Shown in pieces: positions 23,916 to 31,800 of a stretch of 31,800 bases of DNA. This stretch comes from Porticoccus sp963974675 (GTDB lineage: Bacteria; Pseudomonadota; Gammaproteobacteria; Pseudomonadales; Porticoccaceae): the NCBI GenBank assembly GCA_963974675.1, contig CAXBDQ010000023.1, positions 1 to 31,800 on the forward strand, written 5' to 3'. Under the pieces are notes generated by a model. The model worked only from the letters and a program-made list of their open reading frames with translations. It was not told the DNA's origin and ran no database searches. Both the position numbers and the translations under genes were made by a program. Each line of letters opens with the position of its first letter. Positions within the stretch are counted from its first letter, which is position 1.

Positions 23916-24764
23916 CTAGGGGCGCTTTACCAATCGTGAGCGTATATTCAAAATACTGTCGAGAAATCCTAACCCGACCAGCACCAAACTCAGTGGACTC
24001 ACAGTAAAGAGCACCACATAAAAAATAACCAACCAATGACGACCCAATTGGTAAAAAACCACACTGTAATGCACCAACGCTATGCCAGCTAACAATAAAG
24101 GCAACCCTAACAATCCTGCCCAACTTGCAAACTCTTGTGAGGCAAAATCACTGGCAAGCATGCCAGCTAAGAGGATAACGGCAGGGACCACACCAAAACG
24201 TAATTGGTGAAACTCTGCCTGAAACCCACCTGGGTTATAAAGTATTGCTTGCCACCACCGGCCCAGAACTAAACAAATGACCGATGTTAGAGCAATCACA
24301 TAACCGATGACCCCTAACAAAAAACTTCGGCCCGGTATAAATGCATTCTCTTGTTGCTGTTGTACCTCTCGAAACAACTCAGCAACAACCAGTTCAAATG
24401 CGTTTGTTTGTTCAGCAAACAAAAAATCTAGCGCTACGGCGGCGATCCCACTGAAAGCTACAACAAAAAACAGCGTTCGGGACCACGAGGTGCTTAACCT
24501 CAGTAACTCTGAAGCAGCCATGACACCCAACACACCAACAATGGATGAGAGTGTCACCATGACATTGAAATCACTGATATAAAAAACAACCAGTAATGGC
24601 AACAATGCCCAAAGAGCTATCAGAGCTCCCTCTGACAACCCCTTACTCAGAGTAACCAGAGATACTGCGGCTGGACTAATCAATGGCAGTAAACTACCAA
24701 AGAACGCCACTAGGGCCGCCTGCATGCGCCCACGCATAATAAATTCAGCCAGGGCGCGCATCAA
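23916..24764 (-). CDS. DUF2232-like polytopic membrane protein
   Basis: 282 residues with about seven to eight hydrophobic segments and short loops. The opening is MRALAEFIMRGRMQAALVAFFGS. I know this protein mainly from its location: a membrane protein of this size sits between rpsR and rplI in Pseudomonas and relatives and is assigned to the YybS/DUF2232 group. The function is unknown. It lies 16 bp after rpsR and is surely co-transcribed with the ribosomal genes. Confidence 0.75.
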   Translation of the reverse strand: MMRALAEFIMRGRMQAALVAFFGSLLPLISPAAVSLVTLSKGLSEGALIALWALLPLLVVFYISDFNVMVTLSSIVGVLGVMAASELLRLSTSWSRTLFFVVAFSGIAAVALDFLFAEQTNAFELVVAELFREVQQQQENAFIPGRSFLLGVIGYVIALTSVICLVLGRWWQAILYNPGGFQAEFHQLRFGVVPAVILLAGMLASDFASQEFASWAGLLGLPLLLAGIALVHYSVVFYQLGRHWLVIFYVVLFTVSPLSLVLVGLGFLDSILNIRSRLVKRP

Positions 24765-24780
24765 AAAACCCTTAGTTTAA

Positions 24781-25008
24781 TTACTTGTGGCTGTCCGTGT
24801 AGGGCAGCAATGCCAGATAACGAGCACGCTTAATAGCCGTTGCCAGCTGACGCTGGTACTTAGCTTTAGTGCCAGTAATACGGCTAGGTACGATTTTTCC
24901 TGTTTCAGAAACGTACTGCTTCAGGGTATCCAGATCTTTATAATCAATCTCTGTGGCACCTTCCGCACTGAAACGACAAAACTTACGACGACGGTTAAAA
25001 CGAGCCAT
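24781..25008 (-). CDS. rpsR: Small ribosomal subunit protein bS18
   Basis: 75 residues, full length. The basic N terminus MARFNRRRKFCRFSAEG and the core IDYKDLDTLKQYVSETGKIVPSRITGTKAKYQRQLATAIKRARYLALLPY are unmistakable. The start lies 2 bp after the rpsF stop, and its ribosome binding site (AAGGAG) is inside the end of rpsF. Tight coupling suits the S6:S18 heterodimer. Confidence 0.98.
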   Translation of the reverse strand: MARFNRRRKFCRFSAEGATEIDYKDLDTLKQYVSETGKIVPSRITGTKAKYQRQLATAIKRARYLALLPYTDSHK

Positions 25009-25010
25009 GA

Positions 25011-25517
25011 TTATTCTCCTTTTTCCGCTGTTTCATCGGTAGTTTCTTCTTTTACTACCGGCGCTTCGGCGACTGTTTCAGTTGTTGCAACTTCTTCAAC
25101 AACTTCAACGGTTTCTGCTACAGCAGTCTCAGGCGTTGCCTCTGGTTCTCTGGCAGGACGCTCTTCTGTACGTTCGCGACGACCCGATCGTTCAGCTTGT
25201 TCAGCCTTCATGATAGGTGACTCAGCAGTAACAGCTTCTTGGCAGTTGAAAACTGCGCTACGAATGACGGCATCGTTATAGCGGAAATTAGACGTCAACT
25301 CATCCAATACTTCCTGACTACATTCAATGTTCATCAGTACATAATGAGCTTTGTGAATTTTGTTGATAGGGTAAGCCAGATGACGGCGACCCCAATCTTC
25401 TAGACGGTGAACCTGTCCATTACCATTAGTGATAGTACTGGTGTAACGTTCAACCATGCCCGGAACCTGTTCGCTCTGGTCCGGGTGAACCATAAATACG
25501 ATTTCGTAATGACGCAT
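25011..25517 (-). CDS. rpsF: Small ribosomal subunit protein bS6 with long acidic C-terminal tail
   Basis: 168 residues. Residues 1-95 are the normal bS6 fold (MRHYEIVFMVHPDQSEQVP, LEDWGRRHLAYPINKIHKAHYV). After about residue 100 the protein continues as a low-complexity tail, first Arg/Glu-rich (RSGRRERTEERPAREPE), then Ala/Val/Thr/Glu-rich to the end. E. coli bS6 is about 131-135 residues and receives extra glutamates from RimK; here a much longer acidic tail is genetically encoded. It has an ideal ribosome binding site (AAGGAGGT) and is first gene of the operon. Confidence 0.97.
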   Translation of the reverse strand: MRHYEIVFMVHPDQSEQVPGMVERYTSTITNGNGQVHRLEDWGRRHLAYPINKIHKAHYVLMNIECSQEVLDELTSNFRYNDAVIRSAVFNCQEAVTAESPIMKAEQAERSGRRERTEERPAREPEATPETAVAETVEVVEEVATTETVAEAPVVKEETTDETAEKGE

Positions 25518-25522
25518 TGTAC

Positions 25523-25569
25523 CTCCTTACGGGTTAGTAGCTGCTCGCCCCATGCGATGCAACAAGGAG
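25523..25569 (-). promoter_or_regulatory. rpsF leader with a stem able to mask the ribosome binding site
   Basis: In the transcript, CTCCTT (25569-25564) is the exact complement of AAGGAG (25528-25523), the core of the rpsF Shine-Dalgarno. Pairing across a 35-nt loop would close the site. Bacterial rpsF leaders are known targets of S6:S18 feedback. I cannot confirm by eye that this leader matches the described motif. Confidence 0.4.
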
Positions 25570-25599
25570 TATCTTGACCCAACTGGACCAAGGGCGGGC

Positions 25600-25628
25600 A
25601 TTCTACGGGGAGTACAGCTGTATTTCAA
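25600..25628 (-). promoter_or_regulatory. Sigma70 promoter of the rpsF operon
   Basis: The minus strand has TTGAAA (25628-25623), exactly 17 bp, then TAGAAT (25605-25600). Each hexamer is one base from consensus. The expected transcript start is near 25593, giving a leader of about 75 nt. Confidence 0.75.
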
Positions 25629-25671
25629 GCACAAACAATGGGTTTTAACGGTATAAGAGGCTGACAAAAAC

Positions 25672-25686
25672 AGGATATAGTATCCT
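25672..25686. promoter_or_regulatory. Palindrome AGGATA-TAG-TATCCT upstream of the small lipoprotein gene
   Basis: Perfect 6-bp arms around TAG lie 35 bp before the DUF3012 start codon. This is an operator-like position, possibly overlapping its promoter, which I could not fix. Confidence 0.35.
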
Positions 25687-25720
25687 CACTCGGTACATAG
25701 AAATTAAAAAGGACAATATT

Positions 25721-25894
25721 ATGAAAAAACTTCCAACTCTGGCCCTGTTATGCACTGCTGTTTTGGCCTTATCACTAACGGGTTGCACCAAGGTAGGAAG
25801 CGAAGCTTGGTGCGCAAAACTCAAGAACACCCCTAAAGGTGATTGGACTGCAAATGAAGTCTCTGACTACGCCAAACACTGCATTTTTAAATAA
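25721..25894 (+). CDS. Small DUF3012 lipoprotein
   Basis: 57 residues. The signal peptide MKKLPTLALLCTAVLALSLTGC ends in a lipobox LTGC with Cys22 as lipidation site. The mature 36 residues (VGSEAWC...KGDWTANEVSDYAKHCIF) match the DUF3012 pattern, with two Cys that could form a disulfide. The function is unknown. A good ribosome binding site (AAGGA) precedes the ATG and an intrinsic terminator follows, so it is a self-contained single-gene unit. It is divergent from rpsF and convergent with the phosphotransferase gene. Confidence 0.85.
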   Translation: MKKLPTLALLCTAVLALSLTGCTKVGSEAWCAKLKNTPKGDWTANEVSDYAKHCIFK

Positions 25895-25910
25895 TCACAT
25901 AATTTAATTT

Positions 25911-25971
25911 CAGGTAGGTGCTGTTAATACCAAGCTTGGTCATAGTGGGGCTTCGTCATTTGACCTACCTG
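25911..25971 (+). terminator. Intrinsic terminator after the DUF3012 gene
   Basis: CAGGTAGGT (25911-25919) and ACCTACCTG (25963-25971) are perfect 9-bp arms followed directly by TTTTT. The 43-nt loop contains the palindrome CCAAGCTTGG. Transcription from the plus strand would stop here, before the converging gene. Confidence 0.75.
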
Positions 25972-26044
25972 TTTTTCTATCCTACTAATTTTTGCGCTGC
26001 CCTTTCACTCTCTTCATTGCTATTTTTATTCCAACTGCTATCTG

Positions 26045-26686
26045 TCACTTCTCACTCTCATTTCTAGCTATAACTACTGCAGCCCAAACACCGGGGATAT
26101 TTCCCTGCCACCGAGGCAAAATTGAGGTAATAATCACTTGCTCCAATGCCACCCAAAGGAAAAACAGCAATACACCTCTAAGCATCAACGTATCCCCCCA
26201 TATAACCGCTATAAAATACGCTGGAGCAATACTAACGGCTGCAATTTTAGCGGCCAAGGTGTGGTAACTAGGAAGGCAACCAAATCTTGACTGACAAACC
26301 AGCAAAGGAACAATCCAGCTACTGAAGGCGGCAACCAGATAATTTAATTCACTCTCAAAAATCTCTGGCCAAAGCTGCATCAGTCCGAACAACATTACGG
26401 TATATGTGATCAAATCGGCCCAGCTATCCAGCCGAACACCAAATTCAGTCACTTGATCAAAGCGGCGAGCTAGATAGCCATCAACACCATCCGTCAGTAA
26501 TGAAAAGGCCAACACCCACAAAAAAATATCGATCTGATTTTGTAATGCCAAGAAAGCAAGAACGGGAACTAGGGCAACTCTCATCGAGCTAATCACATTC
26601 GGCAAATTCAGAACAAAATTTTGTGTGGCTACCTGATTATTCTGAATAACCCTGTCTTTTATCGCCTTCCCTTTTTGAATACTCAT
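26045..26686 (-). CDS. CDP-alcohol phosphatidyltransferase family protein
   Basis: About 213 residues from the ATG at 26684-26686 (AAAGG just upstream). The open frame extends to 26770 but overlaps rlmB. The family motif D-G-x2-A-R-x8-G-x3-D-x3-D is complete in DGYLARRF...GVRLDSWAD, giving the metal-binding aspartates and catalytic base. About six membrane helices follow and precede it. Such enzymes transfer a phospho-diacylglycerol (or related) group from a CDP-alcohol to an acceptor alcohol in the inner membrane. The acceptor cannot be told from sequence. It lies 28 bp after rlmB and probably shares its transcript. Confidence 0.85.
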   Translation of the reverse strand: MSIQKGKAIKDRVIQNNQVATQNFVLNLPNVISSMRVALVPVLAFLALQNQIDIFLWVLAFSLLTDGVDGYLARRFDQVTEFGVRLDSWADLITYTVMLFGLMQLWPEIFESELNYLVAAFSSWIVPLLVCQSRFGCLPSYHTLAAKIAAVSIAPAYFIAVIWGDTLMLRGVLLFFLWVALEQVIITSILPRWQGNIPGVWAAVVIARNESEK

Positions 26687-26714
26687 GCCTTTAAGCTCAT
26701 CGCTCGCAATACCG

Positions 26715-27479
26715 TTATTTGCGTTGTCGAACAGCTTCAAACAAACAAATACCCGTGGCCACCGACACATTTAAGCTGCTAACAACACCCGCCATTGGCA
26801 GCTTGACCAACAGGTCACAGTTCTCACGTGTCAGTCGGCGTAATCCCTTCTCTTCTGCGCCCATCACAAGTGCCATTGGGCCTTTCAGGTCGACATCATA
26901 AACCAGCTGTTCTGCCTCACCTGCTGTCCCTACGATCCACAACCCCTGATCCTGAAGCTGCTTGAGGGTTCTCGATAAATTAGTTACGACAACAAGAGGT
27001 ACAGTTTCTGCAGCTCCACAGGCCACCTTCTGAACCGTTGGCGTCACACCAACAGCATTATCTTTAGGCACAATGACCGTCTGAACCCCCGCAGCATCCG
27101 CGGACCGCATACACGCACCAAGATTATGGGGATCGGTAACCCCATCCAGGACCAATAAAAAAGGTGGCTCATCCAACTCCTGCAACAACGCAAAGAGATA
27201 GTTTTCATCCTGAACACCGGCACCTTCACACAGCGCCGCTACACCTTGATGACGGCCACTGGCCAGTGCATCCAGATCAGAACGCAGCACCCAGGTCACA
27301 GGTACAGATTGCTGCTCAGCTAAATTAAGAATTTTTTTCAATCGCTGGTCATCACGGCCTTTTTGAACCCGTAACTCCTGAATTTTTGATCCCGAAGTTT
27401 TTAATACGGCCTGTACCGCATGTAGTCCAAAAAGCCACTCACAACCATGGCCGACTTCCTCTGTTCCTTTTTTTGTCAT
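26715..27479 (-). CDS. rlmB: 23S rRNA 2'-O-methyltransferase RlmB (SpoU family)
   Basis: 254 residues. The N-terminal substrate-binding domain begins EWLFGLHAVQAVL. The knotted SPOUT domain has DGVTDPHNLGACMRSADAAG (motif 1), LVMGAEEKGLRRLTRENCD (motif 2) and LPMAGVVSSLNVSVATGI (motif 3, the cofactor loop). E. coli RlmB methylates G2251 of 23S rRNA. It lies 36 bp after rnr, an arrangement conserved in gammaproteobacteria. Confidence 0.96.
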   Translation of the reverse strand: MTKKGTEEVGHGCEWLFGLHAVQAVLKTSGSKIQELRVQKGRDDQRLKKILNLAEQQSVPVTWVLRSDLDALASGRHQGVAALCEGAGVQDENYLFALLQELDEPPFLLVLDGVTDPHNLGACMRSADAAGVQTVIVPKDNAVGVTPTVQKVACGAAETVPLVVVTNLSRTLKQLQDQGLWIVGTAGEAEQLVYDVDLKGPMALVMGAEEKGLRRLTRENCDLLVKLPMAGVVSSLNVSVATGICLFEAVRQRK

Positions 27480-27515
27480 TTACTGCTTTCCAGTCAAACC
27501 TTCCACACCACCATG

Positions 27516-30014
27516 CTAACTGCGCTTAGCCGGTGGTCTTGAATTACTTGGCTTAGTACTACCTGATTTAGTTTTACGCGTACTTTTACCCTGAGTTTTA
27601 CGTGCACCCGAGGACGTAGATTTTTTCCCCGGACTTTTTGCTTTCTTCTTGCCAGGCAAGTCTTTCCTCTTACCGTCTTCTTGCTTTTTTGACGATTTCT
27701 TTCTAGCGCGTGACGCCTCATGTTCTGCGGCCAACTGCAAAGCCTTAGGGCTGACCTTAATGTCTCCACCCCCTTTTTTTCGGCCCGCTTCTACTAATTC
27801 AAAATCAATTTTTCGCTCATCGAGATCAACTCTGGTCACTCGGACCCGCAATTTATCACCAAGACGAAATACACGATGAGTTCGCTCTCCGATTAAACGA
27901 TGATGTGCTGCTTCATGGTAATAATAATCTTTAGGTAAACCGGTAATATGAACCAATCCTTCTATATACATATCCATCAGCTGCACGAATAGACCGAAGC
28001 CTGTGACTGAGGCCACGACACCATCAAACTCTTCACCTACCCGGGACAATAAATATTCGCATTTAAGCCAATTAACAACATCACGTGTGGCCTCATCGGC
28101 ACGCCGTTCTGTCATTGAGCATTGCTCTCCGCTGGACACCATCCAAGCTTCATCGTAGGGATAAATTTGGGCAGGACTCAAAACCGGCGCGTCTGCTACT
28201 GTTTCGGTATGGCTACTCCGTCCTTTTCTCCTAATCAAATACCGAATTGCACGGTGAACTAAAAGGTCGGGATAACGACGAATGGGCGATGTAAAATGGG
28301 TATAAGCAGGACAGTTTAAACCAAAATGTCCGTCATTTTCTGGATCATAAGTGGCCCTATTCATCGACCGCAATATCACCGTTTGAATGACACTGGCATC
28401 AGGGCGATCAACAACCTGAGAGAGAACCCGCTGAAAATCTTTGGGGCTTGGGTCATCCCCTCCCGGCAAGCCCAAACCCAATTCACCCAGAAATTCCCGA
28501 AGATTATCCAACCGTTCCTGCCTCGGTCCTTGGTGAACACGATACAAAACGGGAATTTTACTCTTCTGTAACAGCGTTGCAGCACACACATTGGCGCACA
28601 GCATGCACTCTTCAATCAGCTTGTGAGCTTCAGTACGATCAGCTGGAATAATTTGCTGAATTTTTCGCTCAGAATCAAAAAGAATTCGAGTTTCTTGGGT
28701 CTCAAAATCGATGGCCCCCCGAACCTGTCTGGAGGCAAGCAATTGCTCATAGAGTTCGCTCAAATCATCTATATGTTTAACCACAGCATGGAATTGTTTA
28801 CGAACACCACTATCCCTGTCTCCACGCTGCGCCATCATACCCGCCACCTGGGTATAGGTGAGACGTGCATGGGAGTGAATCAAAGCCTCAAAGAATTTAA
28901 ATCGAGTGACAGCACCCTCACTGTCGAGTGATATCTCACAGACCAGAGTCAAACGATCGACGTGAGGATTGAGCGAACAAAGGCCATTTGATAATTTTTC
29001 AGGCAACATCGGAACAACATGTTGAGGGAAATACACAGAATTTCCCCGCACCAAAGCTTCTTTATCCAATGCCTTAGATACCGCCACATAATGAGATACA
29101 TCCGCAATGGCTACATATAATCGCCACCCACCGCGACTACGAGGCTCACAATAGACCGCATCGTCAAAATCCCGCGAATCTTCACCATCAATTGTTACAA
29201 AAGGTAAATGACGCAAATCTACTCGATATTTTTTTTCTTCTTCAGAAATTTCATCGGGAATAACGTCTGCCTCAGACAATACCGAGGCTGGCCACTCACT
29301 TGGGATACCATAATTATGGATGGCAATATCAATCTCCATCCCTGGCGCCAAGTGATCGCCGAGGACCTGTACAATACGACCTGCGGGAAGGTTTTTTCGG
29401 CTTGGCTGCACAGTGATTTCAATAACGACTATTTGCCCAGGCTCTGCATTACTCTGTTGATCTGCAGGCACCATAATATCCTGAATAATTCTAGGATTAT
29501 CTGGACGCACATAGTAAATACCACTTTCCACAAAAAAGCGGCCTACCAACGTATTAGTTCTATGCTCAACCACCTCAACAATGGACGCTTCTTGTCGGCC
29601 ACGGCGGTCGGTTCCGGCAACTCGAACCAAGACTTCGTCACCGTCCAGCACTCTCCGCATTTGCCGGCTGGAAAGGAATAAATCTCCCCCGCCATGAGCT
29701 GGCACCACGAAACCAAAACCTTCAGGATGCCCAATAACTCGGCCCTTAATCAGATTCATCTTATCCAAGGCACCGTAGGCTTGCCGTCGGTTTTTTATGG
29801 TTTGGCCATCTCGCTCCATAGCAATAAGACGACGACGCAATGCTTCACGAGCGTCGTCATCCTGTATGCCGAAATCGGCGCACAATTCTTCGTAAGTAAG
29901 AGGTCCGGCACTTTTACTCAGAAAATCGAGGATATATTCTCGACTAGGAATGGGATTATCGTATTTGGCGGCCTCACGGGCCGAAAAAGAATCCTTATTG
30001 ATATGTTTTTTCAT
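27516..30014 (-). CDS. rnr: Ribonuclease R
   Basis: 832 residues, in order: an N-terminal helix-turn-helix-like segment (about 25-85), cold-shock domains (about 88-230), the RNB catalytic domain with GEDSRDFDDAVY (277-288) carrying the metal-binding aspartates, the motif HFTSPIRRYPDLLVHR, an S1 domain (FDGVVASVTGFGLFVQLMDM) and a C-terminal Lys/Ser/Gly tail of about 80 residues. It degrades structured RNA 3'-5'. The start codon has only a weak ribosome binding site, and a three-codon ATG...TGA mini-frame overlaps it just upstream. The 186-bp stretch upstream (30015-30200) holds no tRNA or gene. A CCCTATATATG sequence on the minus strand near 30075-30085 is a possible -10 region. Confidence 0.96.
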   Translation of the reverse strand: MKKHINKDSFSAREAAKYDNPIPSREYILDFLSKSAGPLTYEELCADFGIQDDDAREALRRRLIAMERDGQTIKNRRQAYGALDKMNLIKGRVIGHPEGFGFVVPAHGGGDLFLSSRQMRRVLDGDEVLVRVAGTDRRGRQEASIVEVVEHRTNTLVGRFFVESGIYYVRPDNPRIIQDIMVPADQQSNAEPGQIVVIEITVQPSRKNLPAGRIVQVLGDHLAPGMEIDIAIHNYGIPSEWPASVLSEADVIPDEISEEEKKYRVDLRHLPFVTIDGEDSRDFDDAVYCEPRSRGGWRLYVAIADVSHYVAVSKALDKEALVRGNSVYFPQHVVPMLPEKLSNGLCSLNPHVDRLTLVCEISLDSEGAVTRFKFFEALIHSHARLTYTQVAGMMAQRGDRDSGVRKQFHAVVKHIDDLSELYEQLLASRQVRGAIDFETQETRILFDSERKIQQIIPADRTEAHKLIEECMLCANVCAATLLQKSKIPVLYRVHQGPRQERLDNLREFLGELGLGLPGGDDPSPKDFQRVLSQVVDRPDASVIQTVILRSMNRATYDPENDGHFGLNCPAYTHFTSPIRRYPDLLVHRAIRYLIRRKGRSSHTETVADAPVLSPAQIYPYDEAWMVSSGEQCSMTERRADEATRDVVNWLKCEYLLSRVGEEFDGVVASVTGFGLFVQLMDMYIEGLVHITGLPKDYYYHEAAHHRLIGERTHRVFRLGDKLRVRVTRVDLDERKIDFELVEAGRKKGGGDIKVSPKALQLAAEHEASRARKKSSKKQEDGKRKDLPGKKKAKSPGKKSTSSGARKTQGKSTRKTKSGSTKPSNSRPPAKRS

Positions 30015-30200
30015 TTTTGTTTCATTAATGACTGAAAAAAGTTACTGACAAATGGCCCTATACTTCCAATAAGACCGAACATATATAGGGTATCAAAACA
30101 CATTGACCAGAGATAAACCAATCACTTAAGGGCTAAAAAAAGAGGTCACTGAAAAAACTATAAAACAAATAGAACCTGTGTAGATTAACTGCAAACAGAT

Positions 30201-30450
30201 TTATTCAAAGAGGATAAAAAAAACAGGGCTATTTTGCGACAAAAACCTTTGCACCATCTGGGGGGTATCAGGCAAAAGTACAATAAACTCATCGCCATCA
30301 TAACGAGCAACAATATCCGATGATCTGGCACGGTTTTTCTAGGTCTCTGCCACTTTCACCAAGACAATGTCCCCAACATTGTGACCAAAGGTATCATTGA
30401 TTTGCTTAAAATTATTACAGCCCACAAAGACCACTGAAGGTGTTGAGCTA
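30201..30450 (-). pseudogene. GGDEF (diguanylate cyclase) remnant
   Basis: Reading the minus strand gives FVGCNNFKQINDTFGHNVGD (a GGDEF-domain start), then an in-frame TAG near 30338-30340, then RSSDIVARYDGDEFIVLLPDT. The signature is DGDEF, and an RxxD inhibitory-site motif is still visible five residues before it. Both ends are missing: the right side is cut where the IS3 remnant begins (about 30440), and the left side ends at 30201. It is clearly inactive. Confidence 0.75.
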
Positions 30451-31128
30451 CCCTGTCAGTCGTCACAAAGCCCATAAACTGATGAAAGAAGCCGGTGTTC
30501 AGGTGCGCTGCCGCAAGAAATATAAAGTGACGATCAACAGCAATCACCAGCGACCGGTCTTTGACAATGCATTGCAGCGTAACTTTGAGGCTGCGCAATC
30601 CAATCAGGTCTATGTGGGGGATATCACCTACCTATGGACACAAGAAGGCTGGTTGTATCTGGCGGTTGTTATCGATCTGTTTTCGAGGAAAGTGGTTGGC
30701 TGAAGCATGAACTCACGGATGAAAACGCAGCTGATCGCCGATGCACTACAAATGGCCGTATGGCAGCGTCGTCCAGAGAAAGGACTGATTGCTCACTCAG
30801 ACAGAGGTTCTCAATATACCAGCAAAGCCTACAGACGTTTACTGAAAGCACATGGTTTTGCGAGCAGTATTGAGCCGTAAAGGTGATTGCTGGGATAATG
30901 CAGTGGCTGAGAGTTTTTTTGGCAGCCTGAAGCAAGAGCGGGTTCAGTGGAGGGCATTATCAAACTCGACATGAGGCTCAACAGGATGTATAGCAATATA
31001 TTGCGATGTTTTACAACCAACAGCGCCTGCACTCATATCTTGGTTACAAAAGTCCAGGGCAATATGAGATGGAAGCAGTAGAATTAAAAGAAGCGGCTTA
31101 ACTGAGTTGTCACAAAATGCTGGACCAC
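30437..31128 (+). pseudogene. IS3-family transposase (OrfB) remnant with probable right end
   Basis: Across shifting frames the plus strand encodes VSRHKAHKLMKEAG, YVGDITYLWTQEGWLYLAVV (first catalytic Asp), HSDRGSQYTSKAY (second Asp), AESFFGSLKQE (Glu) and RLHSYLGYKSPGQYE. All three DDE residues survive. Lesions are TGG to TGA at 30701-30703, a one-base shift near 30868, another near 30955, and a TAG near 30991. The reading ends at TAA 31099-31101. The next 27 bp (to about 31128) resemble an IS3 terminal repeat. The left third, including OrfA, is lost. The element seems to have cut into the GGDEF gene that follows. Confidence 0.85.
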
Positions 31129-31726
31129 GTCACTATATTGATAAAAGACTCTCAGAGCAGGATCTTCTGACTCATGAGCAAAGTATTGGCATTATTATTC
31201 ACTACTTAAAAAATGCACTTGATCACCAGTCTCTGGAAAAAATTGCCTTTCAGGATTTCCTTACCGGTATTATGAACCGCACCGCCCTGGAAGAATTACT
31301 TCCAAAAGAAATTGAACGAACTCAACGGTATCAGTTCGATCATCGCTATGATGATGATTGATATCGATCACTTCAAAGCCATCAACGACTGCGTTGGTCA
31401 CATGGGTGGTGATGAAATACTTCGCTATGTGTCCGCCGCAATCAAAAGCCAACTTCGAAAATCGGATCTTCCCTTTCGTTACGGGAGGTGACGAATTTTT
31501 ATTGATTCTTCCCAATACAGATTTTGAAGGCGCTTACGAAGCAGCAGAACGTATTATGGAAACCCTCAACAAAGAAATGTCTGAAATTCCCAACTGCTCT
31601 GTCTCTCCAAAACTGAGTATTGGCCTTGCCACCTACCAGCACGGTGAAAACCCTGAAGATCTGATTCGCCGAGTAGATAACGCGCTTTATGAATCAAAGA
31701 ACAATGAGCGCAACTGTATTTCCTAG
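31107..31726 (+). pseudogene. GGDEF-domain diguanylate cyclase, N-terminally truncated and frameshifted
   Basis: Three frames together spell a GGDEF domain: FQDFLTGIMNRTALEELL, then MMIDIDHFKAINDCVGHMGGDEIL after a shift near 31330, then GGDEFLLILPNTDFEGAYEAAERI after a second shift at about 31485-31492, and a proper C terminus LSIGLATY...RVDNALYESKNN ending in TAG at 31724-31726. An RKSD inhibitory (I-site) motif precedes GGDEF by five residues, so it was once an active, feedback-controlled enzyme. Any sensory N terminus is missing at the IS3 boundary. The last 74 bp of the window hold nothing recognisable. Confidence 0.85.
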
Positions 31727-31800
31727 CAAACAGCATGATCTTGAAGACTTGTATGGTTGTTTTCTTAGATTTTTCATACTTTTAAATCCTTTTAAAAAAC

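Noticed and set aside
25645..25830. Minus-strand 61-codon ORF over the small lipoprotein gene
   Set aside because: It is the antisense shadow of a plus-strand gene with a signal peptide, lipobox, ribosome binding site and terminator.
30015..30200. tRNA gene upstream of rnr, as in Pseudomonas
   Set aside because: No acceptor, D-loop or TPsiC-loop signatures are present on either strand.

Overview
The window looks like chromosome of a gammaproteobacterium of roughly mid-40s % GC, probably marine and related to the Pseudomonas/Cellvibrio side of the class. The block rnr-rlmB-(CDP-alcohol phosphotransferase)-rpsF-rpsR-DUF2232-rplI-dnaB has the gene order familiar from Pseudomonas, and a GlrK/QseG/GlrR-type two-component operon is present. 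The taxonomic placement is inference from gene content only.

Layout, left to right. (1) 1-1635: the 3' end of a fold-type III PLP decarboxylase-like gene (+) converges on an N5-(carboxyethyl)ornithine synthase/alanine dehydrogenase-like gene (-). (2) 1799-6204: a run of unrelated, same-strand (-), one-gene units: truncated methyltransferase, DUF2127 membrane protein, NYN/LOTUS-type protein, PACE efflux protein, MarC, DUF5677-like protein. Most are separated by short imperfect hairpins ending in GTTRRRY-like core sites. I read it as an integron-type gene-cassette array with no integrase in view. (3) 6488-12926: an RND tripartite efflux operon (fusion protein, pump, outer-membrane channel, all overlapping by ATGA) with a divergent MarR-type regulator. 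A perfect 10-bp inverted repeat flanks the -10 of the efflux promoter. (4) 13330-15267: acetyl-CoA synthetase. (5) 15702-19936: a LuxI/GNAT-like acyltransferase gene downstream of the sensor kinase-lipoprotein-sigma54 activator operon glrK-qseG-glrR. A sigma54-like promoter and two TGTC-N10-GACG enhancer-like sites lie between glrR and the acyltransferase gene. (6) 20157-25517: yajQ, panD, panC, dnaB, rplI, DUF2232, rpsR, rpsF, all on the minus strand, with a strong promoter before rpsF. (7) 25721-25894: a small DUF3012 lipoprotein (+). (8) 26045-30014: CDP-alcohol phosphatidyltransferase, rlmB, rnr (-). (9) 30201-31726: decayed DNA, made of a GGDEF remnant (-), an IS3-family transposase remnant (+) and a second, frameshifted GGDEF gene (+).

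The two most rewarding places are the cassette-like array, and the GlrR/sigma54 regulatory cassette that appears to control a LuxI-fold acyltransferase of unknown product. Everything here was read by eye. No alignment, folding or database search was run.
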